A stretch of DNA of 64,000 bases from Rhizophagus irregularis (GCF_026210795.1 NC_089444.1:3090501-3154500), one strand, 5' to 3'. Counted from the first letter of the stretch, positions 47,982 to 60,077 are shown. Numbers and translations: made by a program. Notes: generated from the letters alone by a model not told the origin.

Positions 47982-49437
47982 ATGATTAAAAATAAATTAT
48001 TACCAAAATTATCACACAATTTACTTGAAATTCTAAATGATGAAGAATATTATGATATTACTATTGAAGTTGGTAACGACCCTTATATAAAAATATTTCA
48101 TGCTCATATGGTTATTTTACATTATCGTTCTCCTTATTTACGAAGAATTTTATCAACAAATAATAAAAAGAAAAATGATGATATTTTGTCACATATTAAA
48201 TTACCGAATATTTCGCCTGAAATTTTTCAGATTGTCTTAAGGTAAGAAGAGAATTTATAATAATTATTATGATTGTTACTTTATTAAATAAATTTTTTTT
48301 TTTTATATATATAAATTTATTTTTAGATATATTTATAGTGGAAAACTTTCTTTAAATGAATATGATAATTCAGATATAATTCAAATCTTAATTGCCGCTA
48401 ATGAACTTAGTCTTCAGGAATTAATTCCCTATTTACAATTTTTTTTGATTGAAAATAAAGCAAGTTGGATGGAACAAAATTTTAATTTAATATATCAAAC
48501 AAGTTTTGAAAATGATTCCTTCTCTGAACTTCAAAAATATTGTACTGATTTGATAGCTAAAGAGCCAGATAAGATATTTAACTCATTAAATTTCTCCTCA
48601 ATTTCAGAAAAACTTTTGATCTCAATAATACAAAATGATGATTTTCAAAAGAGTGAAATTCAAGTTTGGGAACACGTTCTTAAATGGGGACATGCACAAC
48701 ATCCAGAACTTCCTTCTAATGTCATAAACTACTCAAAGGATGATTTCAATATTCTAAAGAGCGCCTTACAAAAATTTATTCCATTTATTCAATTCTACAA
48801 TTTAACTTCTAAAGAATTTATGGATAAAGTATTTCCTTATAGAGAGATTTTACCCGAAGAATTATATGTAAATTTATTAAAAACATTTTTAAGCCTTTCA
48901 GATCGTAATATTAAGAAACCAAACCCACGTAGAACTATTGATTCACGAATCATTACACCTCAATACGCTGAATTAATCTCAAAATGGATTGATAAATTAG
49001 AAATCACTGACGAATTAACTTCTTCATATGAATTCAAATTATTATTTCGCGGATCTCGTGATGGATTTACACGAAAGAAATTTCATGAAATTTGTGATAA
49101 TAAACCTCGCACAGTAACAATCGTTAAAGTGAAAAACAGTAACGAAGTTCTTGGAGGATATAATCCTCTTGAGTGGAATTCGTATGGTAGATATGGTACT
49201 ACAAAAGATAGTTTTATATTTTCTTTTAACAATGATGATTACATTTTAAGTCGTGTAGTGTATGAAAGTAATGCTATATTTAATGATTCTGATTACGGTC
49301 CATTATTCGGTTATAATGACCTTATTATATGGGGATACGATGATAATTGTAGTACTAGTAAATCTTCATATGAAAAATCGATTAGAAAAATTAAAAATTT
49401 TTCTGTAGAAGAATGTGAAATATTTCAAATTGTATAG
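47982..49437 (+). CDS. BTB-BACK-TLDc protein, intact copy
   Basis: Exon 1 47982-48241 and exon 2 48327-49437, 456 residues; the 85-nt intron has GTAAG and TTTTAG ends. BTB/POZ domain at about residues 8-115 (YYDITIEVGNDPYIKIFHAH, then RSPYLRRIL), BACK-like helices to about 260, and a TLDc domain from about 295 to the end (LLFRGSRDGF, GGYNP, TKDSFIFSF). BTB domains dimerise and often recruit cullin-3; TLDc domains are linked to oxidative-stress and V-ATPase functions in other eukaryotes, so a role here is only inferred. The linker before TLDc is shorter than in copies 1 and 2. No lesion seen. It is the only copy of three in the window that reads through. Confidence 0.9.
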
Positions 49438-51810
49438 AATTTCTAAAGATTAATGTTTCTTATAAGATAGGATTTTGTTTTGTATATAATTACAACATAT
49501 TGCAATTTGCTAAAAACGAATCAATATAATTCGTCTATTCAATTGATATGACTATCATCTAATAAATAAAAAATGTATAACGTTATTTGTTTATAACCAA
49601 AGATATCATATGTTGTGACAATAGCAATCCTTGAATTGTAAAATGTTGAATGGCAAGACTGGTTAAAAGGTAAAAACGTGATTCTTTCTAAATTTATCAT
49701 TATAGTTTAAATGTTTAATTCATGCCAGAATATTTAGTAAAAAAAATGGTATCAAATTTAGTCACGTGCTATAAAATGTAACTTTGTGACGTTGCGCAGA
49801 ATACAATAACTACATTTTTGAGTATTAGAATGTAATGTCGGAATTAAAATTGCATATGGGAAACATTCATATTATCAACATATCAAAATTGAACATACGC
49901 TGCTATGTATCGATATATATTTTTTTAAGAAATACTTGAAATATCAATTGTTTTTATTTGATTATCGAGAAGATATACAAATATAAATAAGTTATGTTAA
50001 ACATATAATATAGTCACATCGTTTGAAGAGGATTTTAATCTTCATGATAGCAAACATAGTCCCCCCTTTTTTATTAAAAGTCATTATAGAACATTGATTT
50101 ATAGGATTGAGAAGTTGAGTCAGCATTAAACAAAGCATGTATTTCTCTCAATTATTATGTTTTGTATGTTTGGTTACTTTACCCATTCTTCTGTTGTTTC
50201 TCCAAAATTCATCCATTTACAAAATAAAAGCACGATGTGGCATATGCACTATCGTATTATGCACGACTTTGTCATATAAAACAGCAAACCAAACTTCTAA
50301 AATGACTTATATCATACTTGTAACATTAAGGGGATATAAAGGAGATAATGCATAAAAAATTTTAGAAAAATATTCAACACATAATACGTAAACAATGCAA
50401 AATTTTAAATTTAACGATAAACTACTCACAAACTTCATTTATTATGAATATTCTTTGGGCATATCCTAAAGATTGGTATAAATATATCAATACTTATATA
50501 ATAATAATATTTTCATGTGTTACATCAGCCATATTCCTATACAAGTGAATCGACCGCACAAATTAATATTTTTTGGTTAGAATAATATTTTAAATTTAAT
50601 TTTGTTTCGTTGCATAATTTGAAACTAAATATTTTTTGCCTACATTCATTGTCACGATACATCTAATGATAATATAATAAACCTTACAAGGGAAAAACAA
50701 ATGAATGAAATTCAAAATAATTATCATGTATTATAATAATATACTCAATATGATATTTTCAATAAATCTTTTTGTTAATTGATATTCTGACGCTATGTAA
50801 AAGTGAAAATTGTAAAATTTTCTTCTGTTTAAGACACAATATTTATTGTTATTTATTTATAGATTATTCTGGAAGCAAGAGTTTTTCTCAATTATCTTAT
50901 TAAAAAAAGGGACAAATAATAACTAAATAATAATATTATTTCGAGAATTTAATAAAGTTAGTCGACAGAGATAATTTATAACAAATCTAACAAAAATAAA
51001 AATATTTATTTTATTTATTGGTAATAAATCGAAAAAAATATTATATTCAAATATTAACTAATGTGATTAATTTAATTGACTTTTAACGCTGATTAATTGA
51101 TGTGAATACGAAATGCATTACATAATTAGTAAATAATTAACCAAAAATAGTGGACCGGTATCCTAAAAAGGAAACCGGTTTACCGGTCAAGGACAAAGTT
51201 TTATGTAAACGATTCGATATGTTACGTTACGTAACTTACGTTTCGCACAGATACCTGTCTTAATGACCTACCCAGTGGGCGTGGTTTTTTGAAAATCACG
51301 TGATATGGGATTTAGTCGCCTTTGTAAAAAAAATGGGAGATAGTGATTTAAGCTAATTCTAAAAGTCAATCAAAAAAGGACCGTTTCTAGCACAAGAACA
51401 ATATGGAAGTATATTTTTTCTATCAATAACAATTATCTAAGAATTTTCATCAGAAGTTACAAATATCTAAGCAAATTATAAAATGATCATGTCAAAAATG
51501 ATCAAGGAGTTTTTTTCATCGGGTAATCGCATACTCGAATTAACTGAATTATTGTTATTCCTTTTTCGAATCACGTGGGTGGCTTATGCAAAAATTGATC
51601 ATGCATAACTTTTTCGGTGATTAAACTAGACGCGTACATAGTTCCATAAATAGTGAGGCAACAAAACACGTTTGTCTTCCTCTTTTGACATTTTAGATAA
51701 CGGGTATTGTCTAAGAAGGTATGCAACAATAAGAACTAAAATAGAAAAGAAAAGTACATTTAAATGTTTATATGAACTTTGTGTCGTAGGCGAAGGTCGT
51801 GTATAAACAT
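49438..51810. other. Intergenic with an orphan BTB promoter
   Basis: Holds the orphan box at 49754-49768 but no BTB frame behind it. The 72-residue frame at 50137-50355 is hydrophobic at its start but otherwise unsupported. 51157-51195 has three ACCGGT-type words. I see no other feature. Confidence 0.45.
49754..49768 (+). promoter_or_regulatory. Orphan AAATTTAGTCACGTG box
   Basis: Same 15 bp as before the three BTB-TLDc genes. The following text (GCAGAATACAATAA, later CGGAATTAAAATTGCAT) matches the promoter of copy 1, so a whole promoter was duplicated. No BTB coding sequence follows within 2 kb. Confidence 0.65.
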
Positions 51811-52071
51811 GTCTTTTAAAGAATCTGTGTTAAAAGATGTTAACGGAAAAAGTCCTTAATAAACTTGTAAATACGGAATATTGGAGACAGTCGTATACAC
51901 AATGGGACGTGATTTTGTACTTGAAGAAATATTCAAATGATACAAAAGAGGAACGGAGGGCATACGGCACCCTGGGGACTGATTTAAAAGTTTTGTTCGA
52001 AAATCTTAAACCAAGATCTAAGGAGGGACAAAAAGTCTGAATATTAAAACGGCAACTTAAAGAACTAAAGG
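51811..52071 (+). other. Possible coding relic upstream of kinase pseudogene
   Basis: A 67-codon frame (51837-52040) is Lys/Glu/Tyr-rich. It has an in-frame ATG context only in a shifted frame at 51810, and continues past its TGA for 10 codons to a GTTAGT donor-like site at 52072. It may be a broken upstream exon of the gene at 52593 or an independent relic. No domain recognised. Confidence 0.25.
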
Positions 52072-52592
52072 TTAGTGTTCTTATGGTTATGAAGAGACAT
52101 TAACGAGCATAGTAAGTGTAATACGTCCTGTACCCTATGCGCTACGGGAAAGAGCGTCCAGTCATTAATTAGTGCCGTGGCGGTTATGTCTTACTATGAG
52201 ATTCTTTGATTAAGGTCAACTGATTCTGATTCTGAAGGAGGAATCGGCTATGTACCTTTTAGTGCTCCTAATTTCGAGCCACAATGAAACTTCTTAATGT
52301 TGGCTCGATTTTCGGAACATTAGTACCTTCCTTATGTTAAGGATCTTTACTTACACATCGCTTTCATGTTACAGAAATCCAATAGAAGAAATAAAGAGAA
52401 TGTTGTACCTCCTGTTGGTGAATGTCTTATTTTTTCGTCTTTTCTGTGTTAATACTGAATTTTACTTATTTTTGACTTCTTTCCTGCTTCTTTATCTTTA
52501 TTATTAAACCTACCCAAAAAATATTCATATTATCATAGAACCTGTTGCTTCTGGTAAGTGAGTCATAAAGTAATAATAAAATTAGTAAATTA

Positions 52593-54083
52593 GTGAACAT
52601 TATATTTGCTAACTCTGTGTCAAATTTGTCTTCTTTCTTAGTAGCATCAAAGCGGAATTTTGTCGAAATACAGGTAATGCAAGTTGATAAGACCGCCTTG
52701 ATCTGTGAGGCACTTATTCAATCATTTGATACCATCCCAAATAAGGCGCATGGTCTCATATCTCTTATCGATGCATCACTTATTCGAAAACTGCCCGTCT
52801 CTTTCCATGAAGAGAGTAAATATCCTCAGCTTGCTGAATATATACAAACAAGCGATGATGAATGCGAAAGCAGTCTAGCAAAACACATTTCCTGTATTCT
52901 TACGTCTGACATATTTGAAAAGCAGATCCTAGATGGTACATCGGAGGATATGTTGCACTGGGCAATAGATAGTTTAATAAGGATCCCGCTCCAGATTTTT
53001 CGTGAGAATCTTGGTGGAAGAGTGCTTCCAATTGAAATAGATCGAAACAGTAAGGATCAGGGAATGACAACGATAAGTAATAAAAGGCCAGATTTTTTAT
53101 GTTGGACGAATGGTGTACTTATATTTAAAGGCGAAGAGAAAGCTGAAATTGATGATTTTCCAGTTGCTGTGAGTGAACTTACAGATAAATTTAATAAATT
53201 TGACCCATTATATTTTGGAGACATACAATTTATGATATGTTACGTTGTAGCAGGATCAAAATTGCGTTTTTATGCAATCAATGGACTGTCAAACACAAAC
53301 CCGCTAAATCATTTAGTTTCGCTCTCAAATCTATTGGACATCAAAAACAGTTGGGATCGTATTTCTATTCTCTCTATAATCGTCAATATTGCACGCATAA
53401 TAAGGACTGTGAGTAATACAATTTCCAGCACAATCGTTCCTATTGGAAAACGGTTGAAATTAGAAAAATCAACGATTACATTTTTTGATGACTCGGTAGA
53501 GAAAATGATCCCACTGAAATATCTTCCATATGAAGGAGATGTGGATGATCGGGTTGCTTTTTTACAGGGAATGTACGATTGTGCAATAGGTCATCCAGGA
53601 CTTATTCAAATAAAGGAAGGAGAAGGCCCCAAAATTAGGAACTGAACGGATCGTGTTTGAAACACGAGGCCGAGACTTTCAATTGAGGAATGAAAATGAA
53701 GTTCGTGCTATGGTATATAGTGTGGTTACCGGATTAACTTGGTTGCATAAAAACAGTTATGTTCATCGTGACATTTGGCTTGCAAACATTCTCTTTCTTC
53801 CTGGTGTCAGAGATTATAGGTATATTCTTACCGATTTTGAGTATGGTAATGCAAGTGGATTAAAAGTATCTGAGCGTTTGAAGGATTGGGATGATTCAAC
53901 ACTCACGAAAAATAATAAGTATACGGTAAAATCTGATTTATATATCAATTTGGAAAGATGCTTATGAATCTTAATTTGGTGAATTCGGAAATTGGAATGA
54001 AATTTTTAGATGGTTTAAGAAATAAGAGAATTAGTACAAAGAATGTACTTGATCATGAATGGTTCAGGCAAACCACTTTCTAG
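52593..54083 (+). pseudogene. Crinkler-type REase/protein-kinase protein, frameshifted
   Basis: The first 350 codons contain a PD-(D/E)XK nuclease core: RPDF near residue 165 and FKGEEK near 179-183. This is followed by a kinase-like domain with HRDIWLAN (catalytic loop, near 53765) and a DFE in place of DFG (near 53838). Nuclease-kinase pairs of this kind are known from Crinkler effector C-termini, where they are thought to act in the host nucleus or in conflicts between organisms. The frame shifts by one base in a CCCCAAAA run near 53635, and again by two bases in a TATAT run near 53943, so no single product is made as read. The first exon lacks an ATG (the frame begins after a TTAG acceptor-like site), and no ubiquitin-like N-terminal module is visible. 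Confidence 0.65.
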
Positions 54084-55037
54084 TATTTTTATGTACATCA
54101 AACTATATACCTACGACTTTGTATAATGTATATATATTGTAATTTTACCTTATATTTAATTTCTGCTTATCATCGAATGTAAAACATGGCAAATATGGTG
54201 GTGAGATCGAAAATGGTCTGCATGCCAAACCAGTGTCAACTTAAACTGTTTAGTACAAGAAACCATAATTGAGAGTTTATTCGTAGTCGCAATTTTAAAA
54301 TAATATAATATACAAAAATTAGCGAAATATTTCAAGACAAGTAAATTTTTTTATTGATATCAGATATATCAACATTAATACTCTTTTATTATGAGATTAA
54401 TTTTTAATTCTCTTCATGAAAATATTAAAATTTTCGGATATTTAATTTCAAGGTTTATAGTGTTTATGGTGAGAGATTTACTTTCTCTTTATGTTAAAAC
54501 TGTAAATACTAGTATTAACAAGTATAATTAAAAATATTTTACTAACTGAGGAATAATCTTTTATAAACAGGTAAAATAGGAGTCACAAAATAATTTATTG
54601 TTTAGATATCCCAAAGTTCTTATATTTAATAGTGAGGCTATGGCGAAATTAAAATTAACGTCTAAAAACTAAAACAAAAATATTCATTGCTAATATAATT
54701 TTTTCATATCTTGTATTCTTATATCAATAATTACCTTCGTTTATAGATACTGCGGTTCAAATAAATATTAGCGTTCAGATGTTTAATTGAGAGTGGCACA
54801 GATTATCCCAATTTTGGGCTGTGTAGAAAACCGTGGCAACCATACTCTTGTACATTTTTACTTCAGCCCCAATATCTTAATGGCTTACCGGGCTAATAAC
54901 CGGTCATTTAACCAGTTAAACTTAATTTTAGCTGGTCAGACTATTTGATCATAGCAAATTAAAATTCTTTACGAAATACTCGAAATACTAAACTTTAACT
55001 AGTTAAACAAATCTTTAACCAGTAAACCAGCTCTAAC
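54084..55037. other. Intergenic; start of segmental duplication
   Basis: 54084-54780 is AT-rich without a gene. From about 54800 the text (CGTGGCAACCATACTCTTGT, then AACCAGTTAAACTTAATT) matches 57700-57850, the upstream part of a tandem segmental duplication. Confidence 0.5.
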
Positions 55038-55335
55038 TAGAGGTACGATCCGAGTTCTAAAAGACCATCCGGATTGAATTCGGATGCTCATTAGCACATC
55101 CGGATTCAATCCGGATCGTCAAACTAATCTTAATTCTGGCCGAAATTGTAATTTTGGGCGGAATTGAAGTTTCAATAACGAGAGTTAGCTCTGCCTAAAC
55201 TTTTAGTACTGGCCCAAGCTAACTATAATGCTGGTCAGAATTAAAAATCGGATCAATCCGTCAAAAATAATCGGCCGATTTCAATTCGGATGAACGGATC
55301 AATCCGAATTGACCGGATTACGGATCGTAGCACTA
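55038..55335. mobile_element. hAT-type MITE, 298 bp
   Basis: Ends TAGAGGTACGATCCG and, inverted, TAGTGCTACGATCCG. Flanked by 8-bp duplicates GCTCTAAC at 55030-55037 and 55336-55343. The related site in the other half of the segmental duplication (near 58105, CCTCTAACTTTAATTAG) has the target once and no element, a natural empty site. The interior repeats ATCCGGATT-type words and a TTCTGGCCGAAATT module. Confidence 0.85.
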
Positions 55336-55560
55336 GCTCTAACCTTAATTAGTAATAATATGGCTTCAAATGATACAATTTTAAATAAAAAAAGTAATTT
55401 GAAGTACGTGTTATCAAAATTATTTTTTTTTAAAGAAAAACTTTCTTATATAAATGGTTCGATGAAGAGAAAAAAAAATTTTTTAAACAAATTCACGAAC
55501 AACGAATCAAAAAAATATTTATCACATTAAAATCAAAATCAAAAAAATTTTTTTGGAACC

Positions 55561-55864
55561 ATGCATTTAAAATATTTGTTATTAATCTTCGCCTTTATTA
55601 TTGTTTCAGCAGGTAATATACAGTTTTTTACTTAATTTTACTTTTTTATTTATTGGCGTTAATATTAATTATCAAATTAATCAAATATTAAAATCTTTTT
55701 TATTAATAATGTAATAGCTTTACCTGTAAAACGAGAACGTAATTATTTCAATAAAAATTAACGTCTTTACATGTGAATAAAGTATAACATCATTAATCAT
55801 TTTTTCTTATGTAGCATTTAAACGTCATTCAGAACATAAACGTGACTCTGGTTTGTTGCATTAA
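55561..55864 (+). CDS. Small secreted precursor with Lys-Arg sites, copy A
   Basis: Three exons, 55561-55612, 55718-55738 and 55815-55864, give 40 residues. Residues 1-17 (MHLKYLLLIFAFIIVSA) are a clear secretion signal. The remainder has three Lys-Arg pairs (VKR, FKR, HKR) 5 to 6 residues apart, ending DSGLLH. This is the layout of a precursor cut by a Kex2-type protease into very short peptides. Exon joins are in phase with GTAATA/TAG and GTAATT/GTAG ends. The same structure is conserved in copy B 2.8 kb away, which supports the model. The pieces released would be only 4-6 residues long, so a processing role for the sites is an inference. Confidence 0.55.
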
Positions 55865-58340
55865 AGAAACGAGTTCCTTGTAACGTTAAATTACATTTGA
55901 CTGATATAAATAAAGTTTGTATATTAAATTTTTTGTAAGAAAATATGTAATTTAATCCATTTGAATTTATTTACTATTAATCCATCCAAAGATGAATTTT
56001 TCAAAATGAATCAAGTTTGTACTATTGTCCCATTAAAATAAAGTAAATTAATCATCTTATAACAATTACATATAAATATATTGTATCTAGAAAAAAATTC
56101 TTTTTCTGTGTTAATTATTATGTAATTATTTAAAGGAGGTACACTATATAAGAATTTGTCATCAAAAATCGTTTCAAATAATAAAATAATAGTATTTTAA
56201 AATCACCTATTTTCAAATAATTTATAAATTTAACGTGGCACAATATAAAAACGTGGAAAAATACTCTTGGTACGCCACTTTAGTTTAAATCATTAATATG
56301 TCATACGTATTTAATATATATTATAAATTGAAGCAAGAGAAATAATTTTTAAAAAAAATTGAAAAACAACAGACTAATGATAGAAGATTAAATTAGGCCG
56401 TTCTCAAGCATCTCCCTCAATGAATTATTAACTATGAGCGTTAAGTGTCGATTGACATCTGACGTGCATCAGCATATGTGCCATATGATAGTAATTTCAA
56501 TATAACTACTGTATATTAAATTACTTATTAATAAAAAAAAGAAAGAAAGGGAATAACGAAAATTTATAGAAAAGTTCATATAATGTTTATTTATAATACA
56601 AAAAAATATAGAATGATCAAAAGCGTCTGAAAGACAACACTTTTTATTGCATGTGGAGCTATCATATCAATCACAGCCCTTCATTGATGGTAAAAATGGC
56701 CAATAAATGGTCTATTTTCATCCAATCATCCAGTCCTATGACAGAAATGGCTACCTTTCTGTCCAATAATAATATTGTCTTATTAATGTTCAAAAAATTT
56801 TTTATATTACACATGGAATATTATAAACTTGTAATTGCAAAAATCATTAATTCTTCTATGTATTCCATGTATGGATGAGTTAAATTGTTTTATGGTAATA
56901 TCCCTTAACTAATTTTATACGTCAGCGTTTTCTTTTCTTTTCGCTATTATATTAGTAAAAGGTTTAGAACGGATTTTCGTTTCACAAATGGAATCTCAAT
57001 TTGCTTGGTCAATATGCGGCACATTAGATTTCATACGATATATAATTAGTATCATGTAAACATAGTATCGTGGTATATATGTTTTTGTCAAGAACGACTG
57101 TTTACTTATTGATATATAATGAAGTCAGATCATGGCGCTGTACTAGATGCAAATGAACATGGCACAGAAATCAAAATGTACTGTATTGTCATATTTGAAA
57201 TAAAGCATATTCATTAAAAAAAAATGATGCTTTAATACTTTGTTTTTTTTTTTAATTATAATTATAAATTAATTAATTTTTAACGTTAATTTTAAATATT
57301 CGTTTTTTTCATTACTAAAGTGCATATAATATAAGATTATGCATTATTAGTCCGAACTCCGAAGTGTAACGAAAAACTATATTTATACGCTAAGCCGCTA
57401 GCCTGTTAAAGTGGCCCAATGTCCCGTTTCAGATTTAACAATTCGAACTTTATAATGTAGTAATTATTACATAATGTATGACTAATAAACAATATTATTT
57501 TAATAAAAACAATCTCTTACCAGAACTTTGTTTACACCAATAATTTCTATTGATTTTTTCCTACTTACAAAAAATGACGCCTTTTACATTTATAAATTTT
57601 GCAGATGATTTCAGTTCGAATAATTGTTAGTGTTCAATATCTATCATCATATTGCTACTTTTTTAAAAAAAAATCTCATATTTTTAAGTTATTAGTTGAA
57701 TGACAATGCATATTCCGGTATTGGGCAATGCAGTGTGGAAAAACGTGGCAAACATACTCTTGTACGACTTACTTCGCTTTCAACTTAATTAAATCATCCT
57801 CAAAAATCTTAATGGTTATTAACCAGTTAAACTTAATTCTGGCTGACAGACTATTTAATCATAGCAAATTAAAAAATTTTTTTTTTTTTTTAAGTGAGAA
57901 TTTTAAGCGCTTCATTCTGGCCAAAATACTAAACTCTAACATCTTTTATCCCATTTCATTTACATTGGTTTATTACGAAGTGAAAAAGTGCGATTATGCA
58001 GAACGTGTCACGTGAAGGAGATGGCTGCTGGGACTCTGGGGAGTGAAGTTGATCGACCTTCAGATTAAACAGATCTTTAACCGGTTAACAGACACAATCA
58101 ACTCTAAGCCTCTAACTTTAATTAGTAATTATATGACTTTCAAATGATGCAATTATAAATAAAAAAAGTAATTTGAAGTTACGTGTAGTACGTGATATCA
58201 AAATTATTATTATTTTTTTTTTTGAAAAAATTTCTAATAAAAATGGCTTGAGAAAAGAGAAAAAAAATATTTTTGAACAAATTCAACCAAAAAATATTTA
58301 TCACATAAAAATAAAAATCAAAAAAAAAAATTTTGGAACC
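55865..58340. other. Intergenic part of the segmental duplication
   Basis: No gene supported. Frames at 56651-56878, 57728-58015 and 58173-58430 are not coding-like; the last overlaps the true first exon of copy B in the same frame but reads into its intron. Confidence 0.45.
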
Positions 58341-58601
58341 ATGCATTTAAAATATTTTTTATTAGTAATCTTTGCCTTTACTATTGTTTCAGCGGGTAAT
58401 ATACAGTTTTTTTACTTATCAAAACATTAATTATCAAATTTTCAAATATTAAAATCTTTTTTATAAATAATGTAGTGGCTTTACCTATAAAACGAGAAGG
58501 TAATTATTTCAATAAAAATTAATGTCTTTACATGTTAATAATGTATTAACATCATTTTTTCTTGTGCAGCGGGTAAACGTACTGGACATGGGACTCGATG
58601 A
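58341..58601 (+). CDS. Small secreted precursor with Lys-Arg sites, copy B
   Basis: Exons 58341-58395, 58476-58499 and 58570-58601 give 36 residues. It has the same signal peptide as copy A (MHLKYFLLVIFAFTIVSA), then ALPIKR, EAGKR and a short tail TGHGTR. The acceptor of exon 2 differs: copy A uses ATAG before CTTTACC, while in copy B that AG has become GG; an AG three bases upstream keeps the phase and adds one codon. Signal and Lys-Arg sites are kept while the peptide parts have diverged, as expected for a peptide precursor. Confidence 0.5.
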
Positions 58602-59442
58602 ATGAACGCGATTCTGGTTTGACGAATTAAAAAAATGAAGTTCCTTGTAACGTTAAATTAGATTTAATTGTTATAAACAAATTTTGTACATTAAATTTTT
58701 GCAATAAAATATGTAATTTTTACACGTTTTGAATTTATTTTTGAAATTAAATATTAATTTATCCAAAATGAATTTTTTTCGAAATGAAGATCGAGTTGCA
58801 CTGTTGCTTCCATTAAAATAAAGTTACAAAGAAAAAATATCCATCTTAAAATTATTACATATAAATATGATATTGTATCTGTGTAATTATTAAAGGAGGT
58901 AACAATACATAAGAATTTCATATTAATGTCATCAAAAATTGTTTCAAATAATTTTTTCAAATAATTTATAAATTTATTAACGTGGTACAATATAGAAATG
59001 TGGCAAAATACTCTTGGTACGTCACATTATTCATTATCAATAATACGTCAATCTGAAAAAAATTGAATATTTGAATATTTAACAGTATACTGTGAAGCAT
59101 TTAATATGTTATATAAACAGAGAAAAAATTTTTAAAAAAATCGAAAAAAAGTTATCATAAATTAAACTAATGGTTTAGATATTTGTTATTTTGTCAAATA
59201 GAACTAGTTTGGCTTAACATGGTTTGCAATCCATCGTATTACCGTTAATCCTTTCATATGAAAATATTTTTTAACGGTTTACGTTCAGGTTTTTTTTTTT
59301 GTGAACTAAAAAATAATATATTTAATATTTCTTATTCCTTATTATAAAATAAACTCTATAATTATAGGTTTTCCCTCAAAATCACACTTTAAATCACACT
59401 TTCTTTTACTAACACTGTAATTTAAATTTGCAAATCACACAG
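58602..59442. other. Intergenic
   Basis: Includes the end of duplication copy B with the TAACGTGGTACAATATAG word near 58978. No gene seen. Confidence 0.45.
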
Positions 59443-59928
59443 GCACCGAACTTAGGGACAGAATTGAGAAGTTGGAGTGGAGAGCAGAGTGTAATCTTGC
59501 TGAAAATTCTAGACGGGATGGAGTGGTTTTTAAGCTTCAAAACGAAGTAGAAAAATTAAGGCATGATATCGATGAGCTTAAAAAGAATCAGAATCTAAGA
59601 AAAATCGTAAATTCCAGACCAGATGCACCCAGATAGCTAAGGAAATTCTTAATGAGGAACCTATGATCAAATATCGCCCTCCTTTTTGAATGGATTAGAG
59701 CTTGATGCTTTCTTCCAAAAATATCGAATTGCATTGGAGGTGCAAAGTGCTCAGCATCGGCTTCATAGCACTAGCTGGTATAAAGATGTCAAAAAACTCA
59801 AGGACATCATTATTTTCATCCACATGATTTTTGAACAATTAAAATGTGGGACTCTTACCACACTACCCTCGGCTATATGTTTAATGGTAGTACAGGTGAC
59901 ATCCGAGGTAAATGACAAATGGGGATAA
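59443..59928 (+). pseudogene. Coiled-coil protein fragment of an unknown family
   Basis: From a CACAG acceptor at 59442, an open stretch (59443-59636) encodes a heptad-like helix (LRDRIEKLEWRAE, then LQNEVEKLRHDIDELKK). The frame shifts near 59630 into QIAKEILNEE and again within CCTTTTTGAATGG at about 59687, after which LELDAFFQKYRIALEVQ and HRLHSTSWYKDVKKL follow to a MITE at 59921. I associate the last segment with an uncharacterised Rhizophagus family. Two frame changes and the MITE mean it is not functional as read. Confidence 0.45.
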
Positions 59929-60077
59929 GCACAGCAAAACAAGGGGATAGCCTCAAAAAAAAATTTCTTAAGTTTATATGATAATTATGCTCCAATTTAT
60001 CCAAAAATTACAGTTGTAATGAAATCTCAAAAAAAAATTTTTAGATCCTATCCCCTTGTTTTGCTGTGCGTGTCCCC
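59921..60077. mobile_element. 157-bp MITE, GGGGATA ends
   Basis: Left end GGGGATAAGCACAGCAAAAC and right end its inverse, about 30 bp with few mismatches (right has GGGGACACGCACAGC). AAAT occurs on both outer sides (59917-59920 and 60078-60081), a possible 4-bp duplication. It replaces the end of the gene fragment before it. Confidence 0.7.

Larger units (their letters stand above)
54800..59035. repeat. Tandem segmental duplication, offset about 2.8 kb
   Basis: Copy A runs from about 54800 to 56340 and copy B from about 57700 to 59035. Shared landmarks in order: the CGTGGCAACCATACTC-type word (54834 and 57744), AACCAGTTAAACTTAATT, a TTTAATTAGTAATWATATG stretch, the small secreted-precursor gene (55561 and 58341), and TAACGTGG.ACAATATA (56231 and 58978). 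Offsets of 2747-2910 show small indels, one being a 298-bp MITE in copy A. Confidence 0.7.
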
